The notes under the pieces: model-generated
What the model was told of the DNA's origin: nothing
Database searches by the model: none
Seen by the model: only the letters and a program-made list of their open reading frames with translations
Shown here: piece by piece, positions 17,399 to 26,079 of the stretch
Layout of the letters: each line of letters starts with the position of its first letter
How positions within the stretch are numbered: the first letter of the stretch is position 1
Origin: a bacterium
GTDB lineage: Bacteria > Armatimonadota > Zipacnadia > Zipacnadales > UBA11051
Assembly: GCA_021372615.1 (NCBI GenBank)
Contig: JAJFUB010000109.1
Location: forward strand, 17,193-81,192
Direction of reading: 5' to 3'
DNA: 64,000 nucleotides
Position numbers and translations under genes: made by a program

Positions 17399-19381
17399 AT
17401 GCCCCAGTTCCAGATCATCTCCGACTACGAACCCAAGGGCGACCAGCCCGCGGCCATTGAGGGCCTCACGGCTGGCTTGCAGCGCGGCGACAAGGAGCAG
17501 ATCCTGCTCGGCGTCACCGGCTCGGGCAAGACCTACATGATCGCCAACGTGATCGAGCGCGTGCAGCGGCCGACACTCGTGCTGGCGCACAACAAGACCC
17601 TGGCCGGTCAGCTCGCCATGGAGTTCAAGGAGTTCTTCCCGAACAACGCCTGCGAGTATTTCGTCTCCTACTACGACTACTACCAGCCCGAAGCGTACCT
17701 GCCCCAGACCGACACCTACATCGAGAAGGACTCGCAGATCAACGAGGAGATTGACCGGCTGCGGCACTCGGCCACGCAGTCACTGCGCGAGCGGCGCGAC
17801 ACCATCGTCGTCGCCAGCGTCTCGTGCATCTTCGGGCTCGGCTCGCCCGAGCAGTACGAGGAGATCGTGCTGGCGGTGCGGGTGGGGCAGGAAGTAGACC
17901 GGGACGAGATGCTGCGCCAACTCGTGCGGATGCAGTTCTCGCGCAATGACATCGGTCTGGACCGGGGCACCTTCCGCGTGCGCGGCGACGTCATCGAGGT
18001 CCACCCCGTGGATCAGGACGTGATCGTGCGCCTGGAGCTGTTCGGCGACGAGGTGGAGCGCATCTGCCTGGTGGACCAACTCACCGGGGAGATACTCGAA
18101 GGCCGCGACCACATCACCATCTACCCGGCCACGCACTTCGTCGCCTCGCGCGAGCGCCTCGAAGGGGCGCTGCAGACCATCGAGGCGGAGCTGCAGGAGC
18201 GCCTGGCGCTGTTCCACCGCGAGAACAAGCTGCTGGAAGCCCAGCGGCTCGAACAGCGGACACGCTACGACATGGAGATGATCCGCGAGATCGGCTACTG
18301 CTCGGGGATCGAGAACTACTCGCGCCACCTGGACGGCCGCGAGGCGGGGCAGTCGCCCTTCACGCTGCTCGACTACTTCCCGCAGGACTTCCTGGTCATC
18401 GTGGACGAGTCGCACCAGACGATCCCGCAACTGCGGGCCATGTACGAGGGCGACCGCTCGCGCAAGGAGAGCCTGGTCAACTTCGGCTTCCGCCTGCCCT
18501 CGGCGTTCGACAACCGCCCCCTGACCTTCCGCGAATGGGAAGAGCGGATCGGGCAGGTCGTGTACATGTCGGCCACGCCCGGGCCGTACGAGCTGGCGCG
18601 GGCTACCCAGATCGTCGAGTGCGTCGTGCGGCCCACCGGCCTGCTCGACCCCGAGGTCGAGATCCGGCCCACGCAGGGGCAGATAGACGACCTCGTCGCT
18701 GAGATCCGTAAGCGCGTGGAGAACGAGCAGCGCGTGCTGGTCACGACGCTGACCAAGCGCATGGCCGAAGACCTCACGGACTACCTGGCCGAGTTGGGCA
18801 TCCGCGTACACTACCTGCACTCCGACATCGAGACCCTGGACCGCCACGAGCTGCTGCGCAACTTGCGGCTGGGCGAGTACGACGTGCTGGTCGGGATCAA
18901 CCTGTTGCGCGAGGGGCTGGACCTGCCGGAAGTGTCGCTCGTGGCGATCCTCGATGCCGACAAGGAGGGCTTCCTGCGGTCGGAGACGTCGCTGGTGCAG
19001 ACCATGGGCCGGGCCTCGCGCCATGTCGAGGGCCGGGTCATCATGTATGCCGACACGAAGACCGAGGCCATGCGGGCGGCCATCAGTGAGGTGGAGCGCC
19101 GCCGCAAGAAGCAGCGGAAGTACAACGAAGAGCACGGCATCGTGCCACAGAGCATCCACAAGGCCGTGCGCGACACGATCCGGGCGACGCAGGAAGTGCA
19201 GGAGGCGGCGCGGCGGTTCATTGGCGAGGACGCAGCCAAGAAGCTACGGGCGGAGGACCTCGAGGAGGTCATCGCGGCGCTGGAGAGCGAAATGCACGAG
19301 GCGGCGGCGGAGTTGGACTTCGAGCGCGCCGCGGAGCTGCGCGACGAGATCAAGGAACTGAAGGCGTTACTGGCCGAATAG
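17399..19381 (+). CDS. uvrB: UvrABC system protein B
   Basis: The protein has 660 residues, normal length, from the ATG at 17399 ([17 protein letters not shown]); an in-frame ATG 34 codons earlier would add non-homologous sequence overlapping the promoter. Walker A GVTGSGKT lies at 38-45, the beta-hairpin region [19 protein letters not shown] follows, and later helicase motifs include [11 protein letters not shown] and the [17 protein letters not shown] block. The C-terminal UVR domain ([20 protein letters not shown]) binds UvrC. UvrB verifies damage in nucleotide excision repair. The start lacks a clear Shine-Dalgarno. The upstream palindrome suggests SOS control. Confidence 0.96.
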   Translation: MPQFQIISDYEPKGDQPAAIEGLTAGLQRGDKEQILLGVTGSGKTYMIANVIERVQRPTLVLAHNKTLAGQLAMEFKEFFPNNACEYFVSYYDYYQPEAYLPQTDTYIEKDSQINEEIDRLRHSATQSLRERRDTIVVASVSCIFGLGSPEQYEEIVLAVRVGQEVDRDEMLRQLVRMQFSRNDIGLDRGTFRVRGDVIEVHPVDQDVIVRLELFGDEVERICLVDQLTGEILEGRDHITIYPATHFVASRERLEGALQTIEAELQERLALFHRENKLLEAQRLEQRTRYDMEMIREIGYCSGIENYSRHLDGREAGQSPFTLLDYFPQDFLVIVDESHQTIPQLRAMYEGDRSRKESLVNFGFRLPSAFDNRPLTFREWEERIGQVVYMSATPGPYELARATQIVECVVRPTGLLDPEVEIRPTQGQIDDLVAEIRKRVENEQRVLVTTLTKRMAEDLTDYLAELGIRVHYLHSDIETLDRHELLRNLRLGEYDVLVGINLLREGLDLPEVSLVAILDADKEGFLRSETSLVQTMGRASRHVEGRVIMYADTKTEAMRAAISEVERRRKKQRKYNEEHGIVPQSIHKAVRDTIRATQEVQEAARRFIGEDAAKKLRAEDLEEVIAALESEMHEAAAELDFERAAELRDEIKELKALLAE

Positions 19382-19407
19382 CAGTCTGCCGTGCGCGCGC
19401 GAAGACC

Positions 19408-21801
19408 ATGCACATGCCCCGGCGCCTCGCCAACTCAGCCCTCGCCATGGCCGGCCTCGTCTTCGTCCTGGCCCTCGCCCTGCGCCTGATCTACCTGCAT
19501 GGCCTGCAGACCAACCCCACGTTCGCCCAGCCCCTCATGGATGCCGCCTATCACGACCAGTGGGCGCGGCGGCTTGCCGCCGGCGACTGGCTGGGGCGCG
19601 AGGTCTTCTTCCGCGCGCCCCTCTACCCGTACTGCCTCGGGGGGCTGTACGCCGTCTTCGGCCCGAACCCCGTGGCGGCGCGTGTCGTGCAGTTCGCGCT
19701 GGGAGCGCTCACGTGCGCGCTGACGTGCCTCCTGGGCTGGCGCGTCGGGGGGCGCGGCGTCGGGCGCGTGGCGGGCCTGGGGGCGGCGGCGTACGGGCCC
19801 CTGATCTACTTCGACGGTGAGTTGCTGCTGCCGGTGCTGGAGACGCTCTTGGGGACGGCGCTGCTGCTGGCGTTGGCGGGGGCGCTGGAGAGCAGGATGT
19901 CGCAGCCAACAGCAGCCTCCGCTGCCCCCAACGATCGCCCAGTGCCGGCGTCTCGCCGGCCCTGGGTCGTGGCGGGCCTCCTCCTGGGCCTGTTTGCCAT
20001 CACCCGCCCAAACATCCTCGCTTTCCTGCCCATGCTGGTCGTGTACCTGGCCGTTCGCCTGGGCCTGCGCCGGGCGGTGGTGCCCGTGGCGGCGCTGGTG
20101 CTCGCGACGGCGCTGCTCATCGCCCCAGTGAGCATCCGCAATGCCGTGGTGGGCCACGATCGGGTGCTGATCTCCTCGCAGGGGGGACTGAACCTCTACA
20201 TCGGTAACAACCCCGAGGCGGACGGGACCTCGGCCGTCGTGCCCGGGACGCGGGCAACGTGGTGGGGCGGCTATCGGGACGCCAACGCCATCGCCGAGCG
20301 GGAGATGCGGCACCCCCTCAGGCCGTCCGAGGTGTCGGCGTACTGGACCCGGCGGACGGTCGAGTTCATCACCTCCGAGCCGGGCGCGTGGCTGCGGCTC
20401 ATGGGGCGCAAGACGTTCCTGCTTTGGTACGGGCACGAGCTGGGCAACAACGCCGAGGAGTACGCGGCGACGTGGTTCTCACCGCTGCTGGCGGCGCTGA
20501 TGGGCATGATCGGGCCGCTGCGCTACCCGTTCGGCTTGCTCGGGCCGCTGGCGCTGGTGGGGATGGGCCTGGCAGTCTATGGTCGCGAGCGGCGCCTGAC
20601 GCCGCTGAGCCTGTACGTGCTGGTCTACAGCGCCTCGATCATCGCCTTCTTCGTCTGCGCGCGGTACCGCATGCCCCTGGTGCCGGCGCTGCTGGTGCTG
20701 GCGGCGTACGGGGTGGTGTCGGGGGTGAAGCTGGCACAGGAGCACCGCCTCAAGCCGCTGGTCGTGGCGGGTGTGGCCGCCGTGGCGCTGGTGGTGCTGC
20801 TCAACACCGACCTGTACCACCGGGGGCAGATTGACTACGCCAAGGCCTACCTGGACCTGGGGCAGGCGTACCTGCAGGCCGGACGGCTCGACGAGGCCGA
20901 GCGCGACATGCGCCGGGCGGTCGCGGCCAATGGCGAACGGCTGGAGCCGCGCCTGGCGCTGGCCAACTGCCTGATCCAGGCTGGACGCCCCGCTGAGGCC
21001 CGCGAGTGGGTCGAGCCCGTTGTGGCGCAGCAGCCGGGCCGTTGGGACGCCCTGGTGATCCTGGCCGATGCGCTGGCCGCCGAACGCCATGACGCCGCGG
21101 CGGTGCCGTACTACGAGCGGGCCCTGGAGCTCGACCCCAGCGGGGCGGAGGCGGTGATGCGGCTGGCGCGGAGTCTGCAGCGCCTGGGGCGCACTGCCGA
21201 GGCGGAGCGCGTGCTGGCCGGCGGCCCGACCCGCGTGGCGGGGGGCGAGTTGGTGCCGCTGACGCAAGCGCGGTTGGCGCTGGACCGCGGCGACGCCCGG
21301 GAGGCCGTCCGACTGGCGCAGGAAGCCCTGAAGCTGGCACCGGAGCTGATCGCGGCCCGGCGGGTGCTGATGCTGGCGTACGGGCGGCTGGGGCAGCTTG
21401 ACCAGGCGCGGCCAAACGCCGAGGCAATCCTGCGGGAACACCCCGATGATGTCGAGGCGCTGACTGTGATGGCGAAGCTGTGCCTGGCCGGCAACCGGAT
21501 GGCCGAGGCGGTGCCCCTGCTGCAGCGGGTCACGGCGGCCGATCCGGCGCGGGGTGAGGCCTGGGGCGATCTGGCGGTGGCCCTGTCCTTCACGGGTGAC
21601 CTGCAGGGGGCGATCCGTGCCGCCGAGCAGGCCCTGAAGCTCGATCCCACTGACAGCAAGGCCCGGTTCACGAAGGCCGGATGCCTGCTGGACATGGGGC
21701 GCAAGCAGGAAGCGGCGGCGGAATGCCGAACGCTCCTGAAGCACGACCCCGGTTTCGCGCCGGCGCAGAAGATGCTGGAATTCCTGCAACGCAAGGCATG
21801 A
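19408..21801 (+). CDS. Membrane glycosyltransferase (ArnT/PMT-like) fused to TPRs
   Basis: The protein has 797 residues. A first half with about ten membrane helices begins LVFVLALALRLIYLHGL and has a lumenal-loop motif (PLMDAAYHDQWARRLAAGDW and FFRAPLYPYCLGGLYA) typical of ArnT/PMT-type lipid-linked sugar transferases. From about residue 470 to the end (DYAKAYLDLGQAYLQAGRLDEAERD onward) there are eight or so TPR repeats, probably in the periplasm. An Asp after the first helix (DAAYHD) is in the place of the catalytic acidic residue. Two ATGs (19408 and 19414) are both possible. It is 26 bases after uvrB, so it may be co-transcribed. Confidence 0.8.
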   Translation: MHMPRRLANSALAMAGLVFVLALALRLIYLHGLQTNPTFAQPLMDAAYHDQWARRLAAGDWLGREVFFRAPLYPYCLGGLYAVFGPNPVAARVVQFALGALTCALTCLLGWRVGGRGVGRVAGLGAAAYGPLIYFDGELLLPVLETLLGTALLLALAGALESRMSQPTAASAAPNDRPVPASRRPWVVAGLLLGLFAITRPNILAFLPMLVVYLAVRLGLRRAVVPVAALVLATALLIAPVSIRNAVVGHDRVLISSQGGLNLYIGNNPEADGTSAVVPGTRATWWGGYRDANAIAEREMRHPLRPSEVSAYWTRRTVEFITSEPGAWLRLMGRKTFLLWYGHELGNNAEEYAATWFSPLLAALMGMIGPLRYPFGLLGPLALVGMGLAVYGRERRLTPLSLYVLVYSASIIAFFVCARYRMPLVPALLVLAAYGVVSGVKLAQEHRLKPLVVAGVAAVALVVLLNTDLYHRGQIDYAKAYLDLGQAYLQAGRLDEAERDMRRAVAANGERLEPRLALANCLIQAGRPAEAREWVEPVVAQQPGRWDALVILADALAAERHDAAAVPYYERALELDPSGAEAVMRLARSLQRLGRTAEAERVLAGGPTRVAGGELVPLTQARLALDRGDAREAVRLAQEALKLAPELIAARRVLMLAYGRLGQLDQARPNAEAILREHPDDVEALTVMAKLCLAGNRMAEAVPLLQRVTAADPARGEAWGDLAVALSFTGDLQGAIRAAEQALKLDPTDSKARFTKAGCLLDMGRKQEAAAECRTLLKHDPGFAPAQKMLEFLQRKA
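19944..19960. repeat. In-gene hairpin gccggcg-tct-cgccggc
   Basis: A 7-bp perfect stem with loop TCT within the membrane glycosyltransferase gene, encoding part of a short loop (PVPASRRP) between two membrane segments. It may be a coding copy of the palindrome family or a chance result of GC-rich coding sequence. Confidence 0.35.
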
Positions 21802-21814
21802 CCGAAAGGCAACG

Positions 21815-23332
21815 ATGCGCGTGAGTCTCCTGCGGCGGGGCGTGCAGTTCCTCTCCCTGCTGCTCTTCCTGGGTCTGCTGGCCAAGACCACATGGCCCCT
21901 GGCGCCCTGGCCGGCAGGGCTGGAGCTGCCACGGCACCTCTTCCTGAGCCTCGATCCCCTCGCCGCCCTGTGCGTGCTGCTGTCGCCCTATCGCTCGTGG
22001 GCTGTGCTGCATGTCTTCTGGCCCGCGCTGGTGGTCCTGGCGGCTACGGTGGTGTTCGGGCGCTTCTTCTGCGGGTGGCTATGCCCTCTGGGGGCGTGCA
22101 TCGAGGGTGCGGACAACGGGCTCGCGCGGGCGCGGAAGCGGCGGACTCGGGCGGTCCGGGACGTCCCGCCCCACGCGGTCAAATACCTGCTGCTGGCCCT
22201 GGTGCTGGCCGCCGCCCTGTTCGGCATGCACCTGTTCTGGGTGCTGGACCCCCTGCCGGCCTTCACGCGCGCCTATGCCGTGGTCCTGGACAGCCAGGGG
22301 AGAGACGCCTACAACGCGATGGTACCCCTGCTGCGCGAGGTGGGGCTGCGCGCTCGGCCGGTGGCGGAGCGCCCCTTCGCACTCGCTGCGGTGACGGGGT
22401 CGGCATTCCTGCTGATCCTGCTAGGCGGCCTCATCGGGACCCGCGTCTGGTGCCGCAGCCTGTGCCCGCTCGGGGCGCTGCTCGGCGTGGTGGGGCGCCT
22501 TGGCCTATGGCGGCGCAGGGCCGGAGAGGGCTGCAACGCCTGCGGGCGCTGCGCGCACTCGTGCCCCATGCACGCCATCCCGACGGCGGCGCCGACGCAG
22601 ACGCGACAGGCCGAGTGCATCCAGTGCTACGAGTGCGTGGCCGCGTGTCCGGGCAAGGGCAACACACTCGCGTTGGGCCGCACGCCGGTCGTGTCCACCG
22701 TGGACGTGGGGCGGCGGCAGCTTCTGGCGGCGGCAGGGACCGGGCTGGCCTATGGCGGGCTGACGTACTGGGGGATCATCCCCCGCTTCGCGACGCGGCG
22801 GCTGATCCGCCCCCCCGGGGCCATCGTGCGGGGCGCCGGCGGAGCGCTGCGGGGCCTGATGACTGAGGGTGAGTTCCGCAGCAAGTGCCTGCGTTGCGGC
22901 CAGTGCATGAAGGCCTGCATCACCGGCGGGCTGCAGCCGGCCGTGACCGAGGCGGGGCTGGACGGCTTCTACACCCCGGTCCTCAAACCGCGCGTCGGCT
23001 GGTGCGAACAGAGCTGCCGAGCCTGCGGCGAGGTGTGCCCCAGTGGGGCGCTGGTGACGTTCAGTGCCGAGGAGAAGCCGTTCATTCGCATTGGGGAAGC
23101 GCACCTCGACCAGGGGCGCTGCCTGGCGTGGGGGATGGGGGAGGCGTATCGCGAGTGCCTGGTATGCAACGAGCACTGCTCGTATGGCTCGATTGTGCTG
23201 GTGGATGAGGACGGGTGTCGGCGGCCGTATGTCAGCAGCGATGTGTGCGTCGGGTGCGGGCAGTGTGAGAATGCCTGCCCGGTCCAGCCCACGGCGGCGA
23301 TCACCGTGTCGCGCCGGGGGCCGAGGGTCTGA
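21815..23332 (+). CDS. NapH-NapG-like fused membrane polyferredoxin
   Basis: The protein has 505 residues. The first half has about four membrane helices with the NapH-type motifs FFCGWLCPLGAC and VWCRSLCPLGAL, then two 4Fe-4S motifs (CNACGRCAHSCP, CIQCYECVAACP). At residue about 299 a twin-arginine-like stretch GRRQLLAAAGTGLAYGG starts a second unit. It continues RLIRPPGAI, CLRCGQCMKAC, CEQSCRACGEVCPSGAL, a Cys set near CLVCNEHC, and CVGCGQCENACP. This order matches NapG. Such proteins carry electrons from quinol to a periplasmic reductase. No reductase gene is near, so the acceptor is unknown. It begins 13 bases after the TPR gene stop. Confidence 0.88.
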   Translation: MRVSLLRRGVQFLSLLLFLGLLAKTTWPLAPWPAGLELPRHLFLSLDPLAALCVLLSPYRSWAVLHVFWPALVVLAATVVFGRFFCGWLCPLGACIEGADNGLARARKRRTRAVRDVPPHAVKYLLLALVLAAALFGMHLFWVLDPLPAFTRAYAVVLDSQGRDAYNAMVPLLREVGLRARPVAERPFALAAVTGSAFLLILLGGLIGTRVWCRSLCPLGALLGVVGRLGLWRRRAGEGCNACGRCAHSCPMHAIPTAAPTQTRQAECIQCYECVAACPGKGNTLALGRTPVVSTVDVGRRQLLAAAGTGLAYGGLTYWGIIPRFATRRLIRPPGAIVRGAGGALRGLMTEGEFRSKCLRCGQCMKACITGGLQPAVTEAGLDGFYTPVLKPRVGWCEQSCRACGEVCPSGALVTFSAEEKPFIRIGEAHLDQGRCLAWGMGEAYRECLVCNEHCSYGSIVLVDEDGCRRPYVSSDVCVGCGQCENACPVQPTAAITVSRRGPRV

Positions 23333-23399
23333 CGCGAGCAGGGCGTCGCCGCACCGGCCGGGGGCCCGGGCGGCGTGCAGCAGCCGGGAGGTGGTCTCT

Positions 23400-25097
23400 G
23401 TGAACGACGACAGCAGCGGTGCGCTCGGTGTCATCACCGAGCTGGATGTCGAGGTCCCCATGCGGGACGGTGTGATCCTGCGTGCGAACGTCTTCCGACC
23501 AGACATGCCGGGCCAGTTCCCGGCCATCCTGACCCGCACGCCGTACAACAAGGGTGGGGGCTGTGACCTGCGGTTCGTGCGAGCAGGCTACGTGGTGGTC
23601 ATCCAGGACTGCCGCGGCCGCTACGCCTCCGACGGCGAGTTCCAGTCCTTCCATACGCCACACAGCCACGAAGCCGAGGACGGTTACGACAGCGTCGAAT
23701 GGCTGGCCGCGCAGCCGTACTGCAACAGCCAGGTGGGGCTGATGGGGTCGTCGTATCCCGGCTGGCTGGCCTGGGAGGCCGCCTCGGCGCAGCCGCCGCA
23801 CCTGGTGGCGATGTCGGCCTGCACCATCCCCGTCGAACTCACTGATCTGGACTTTCCGGGAGGCTTCCGGCCCGGCCGTCGCCTGCACTGGTGGCTCAAC
23901 TCGATCGCCCCTGATCTGCGCCGGCGGGCCGGCTGGCCGCCGCCCCATGACACGCAACTGAGCCGTGAACTGTGGCTGCGCCCCTACGGCGACATGTGGA
24001 TGTCCTTCCTGCCCTGGCGGGACCTCGCGGACGCCATCCCGCCGCCGCTGGGTGAGCAGGTGCGAGCCTGGTTCGCCGACCCGCTGACGCCCGTGTGGCG
24101 CTTTGGCGAGAAGCACCGGCAGGTGCGGGTGCCCAACCTGGACTTCACCGGCTACTACGACCACTGCTGGTCGGCCGGGCACATGAGCAGCATGCAGCAG
24201 CATGGGGCCACTGCAGTGGCCCGCGAGCAGACGAAGGTGGTCATCGGTCCGTGGAACCACGGCGGCCGCGGCAGCCGCAAGTGTGGGGAGATAGACTTCG
24301 GGCCCCAGGCCGAGGTGGACATGGGGCTGATGGCCCTGCAGTGGTTCGACCACTGGCTCAAAGGGGCGGACAACGGCGTCGAGCGGTGGCCGGCCTGCCG
24401 GTACTTCGTGATGGGCGCGGGGCAGTGGCAGGACAGCGCCACATGGCCGCCACCGGCGGCACGGGAGAAAGTGCTATACCTGGGGGGCGATGGGACCGGC
24501 CGTCCTGTTGCCGCCGCCGGGACGCTCGGAGCGGAGCCCCCGGCGGAGGACCGTCCAGACCGGTACGTCTACGACCCGCGCGATCCGGTGCGCACGCTGT
24601 GGACGGAGGCCCTGTTCACGCTGGCGTCTGACCGCCGGCAGTTGGACCACCGGCCCGACATCCTCCACTACCTGACCGAGCCACTGGCTGAAGACCTGAC
24701 CGTTGCCGGGTGCCCGGAGGTGGTGCTGCATGCGTCGTCCTCCGCGCCGGACACGGACTTCTTCGCCCGGCTGGTGGACGACGACCCGGACGGCCTCGCC
24801 CTGGAGGTCTGCTATGGCTTTGTGCGGGCGCGGCACCGGCACGGTCTGGACCAGGAGGAACTGCTCATCCCTGGCGAGGTAGCGGAGTTGCCCATCCGCC
24901 TGGGGCCGACGGCGGTCACGTTCCGGGCCGGCCACCGCATTCGCCTGGAGGTCACGAGCAGCGATTTCCCGAACCACGACCGGAACCACAACACGGGCGG
25001 CGACGACCTGTCGGAGACTGAGCTGGTGACCGCCCGACAGGCGGTGCACCACTCACGTGAGCATCCCTCCCGGCTGGTGCTGCCTGTGCAGTCGTAG
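23400..25097 (+). CDS. CocE/NonD-type X-Pro dipeptidyl-peptidase-like hydrolase
   Basis: The protein has 565 residues from a GTG at 23400 preceded by GGGAGGTGG; an upstream ATG at 23064 lies inside the previous gene. The alpha/beta-hydrolase domain has the nucleophile Ser118 in GSSYPG, Asp254 in GYYDHCW and His287 in GPWNHGG, a complete triad. A C-terminal jelly-roll follows (VTFRAGHRIRLEVTSSDFP). Family members cleave acyl groups or X-Pro peptides; the substrate is unknown. No signal peptide. It is 49 bases before the epimerase at 25147, so they are likely an operon. Confidence 0.9.
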   Translation: MNDDSSGALGVITELDVEVPMRDGVILRANVFRPDMPGQFPAILTRTPYNKGGGCDLRFVRAGYVVVIQDCRGRYASDGEFQSFHTPHSHEAEDGYDSVEWLAAQPYCNSQVGLMGSSYPGWLAWEAASAQPPHLVAMSACTIPVELTDLDFPGGFRPGRRLHWWLNSIAPDLRRRAGWPPPHDTQLSRELWLRPYGDMWMSFLPWRDLADAIPPPLGEQVRAWFADPLTPVWRFGEKHRQVRVPNLDFTGYYDHCWSAGHMSSMQQHGATAVAREQTKVVIGPWNHGGRGSRKCGEIDFGPQAEVDMGLMALQWFDHWLKGADNGVERWPACRYFVMGAGQWQDSATWPPPAAREKVLYLGGDGTGRPVAAAGTLGAEPPAEDRPDRYVYDPRDPVRTLWTEALFTLASDRRQLDHRPDILHYLTEPLAEDLTVAGCPEVVLHASSSAPDTDFFARLVDDDPDGLALEVCYGFVRARHRHGLDQEELLIPGEVAELPIRLGPTAVTFRAGHRIRLEVTSSDFPNHDRNHNTGGDDLSETELVTARQAVHHSREHPSRLVLPVQS

Positions 25098-25146
25098 GCG
25101 GGGCGTCAGACGCCTCGCGGAGCGTAGTCTTGCTGGAGGAAGTCAG

Positions 25147-26037
25147 ATGAAAGTGCTCATCACGGGGGCGGGCGGAGGCGTGGCCCGTCACGTCATAGCC
25201 GCCCTGGAGGCCGACCACGAGCTGCGGCTGGTGGACTGCGTGGACCCCGAGGAGGCCACGGTGTTTGGGGGCCCGTTGCGGCAGAAGGTGCCGCTGCGCA
25301 CCAGGTGGCCCTATGTCCGCGCCGATATCCTCGACGAGGAGGCCATGCTGCGGGCCTGCGAGGGCATGGAGGCAGTGATTCACCTGGCGGCCATCCCCAC
25401 GGGTCATCCCGACGAGGGCAAGGCCGTGATGATGGTCAACGCCGTGGGGACGTACGTCGTCGTGGACGCGGCACGGAAGGCAGGCGTGCGGCGGTTCTTC
25501 TGCGCTTCGAGCATCAACGCCTTCGGCACGATCTACTGGCGCCTGAGCGGCCGGCCGTCGCCGTACACGACGATGCCGCTGACGGAGGACTTCCAGACGG
25601 TCGAGGAGGACCCGTACAGCCTGAGCAAGCGCGTGAACGAGGAGACGTGCGCCACGTTCACGCGCGCCTATGGCATCACGACGGCGGCCTTCCGATTCGC
25701 CGGGGTGCGGGGACAGGAAGGCTATGAGCAGCTGCGGGACAGCCTGGCTCCGACGATGGCGTGGAACGACGATCTGTTCCAGTGGGTCCACGCAGCGGAC
25801 GTCGCGGGTGGGATCAAGGCGGCGCTGGAATGCCCGACACTGCCGGACTTCGGCGTCTACACCCTCTCCGGGCCCGACACGCGCTGCCCGGAGCCGACGA
25901 TGGAGATCCTGGAGCGCTTCCGGCCGGACCTGGCGGCGAGCCCGACCGAGGAGTTGCCCGGCCGGACCCCGCTGATGTCCATCACCAGGGCGCGGCGGAC
26001 GTTCGGGTATGACCGGCGATACTGGCTGATCGAGTAG
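25147..26037 (+). CDS. NAD-dependent epimerase/dehydratase (extended SDR)
   Basis: The protein has 296 residues from the ATG at 25147 with GGAGGAAG upstream. The nucleotide-binding motif GAGGGVARHV starts at residue 7, and the catalytic YSLSK has Tyr and Lys. Asn/Ser of the substrate site lie in CASSINAFG. Extended SDRs epimerise or dehydrate nucleotide sugars or act on free sugar acids; the short size suggests the latter (uronate dehydrogenase-like) but this is not proved. Confidence 0.88.
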   Translation: MKVLITGAGGGVARHVIAALEADHELRLVDCVDPEEATVFGGPLRQKVPLRTRWPYVRADILDEEAMLRACEGMEAVIHLAAIPTGHPDEGKAVMMVNAVGTYVVVDAARKAGVRRFFCASSINAFGTIYWRLSGRPSPYTTMPLTEDFQTVEEDPYSLSKRVNEETCATFTRAYGITTAAFRFAGVRGQEGYEQLRDSLAPTMAWNDDLFQWVHAADVAGGIKAALECPTLPDFGVYTLSGPDTRCPEPTMEILERFRPDLAASPTEELPGRTPLMSITRARRTFGYDRRYWLIE

Positions 26038-26079
26038 AATGCTCCGCGACGCCTTGCCTTCCGCTCCCTGACTACCGCC

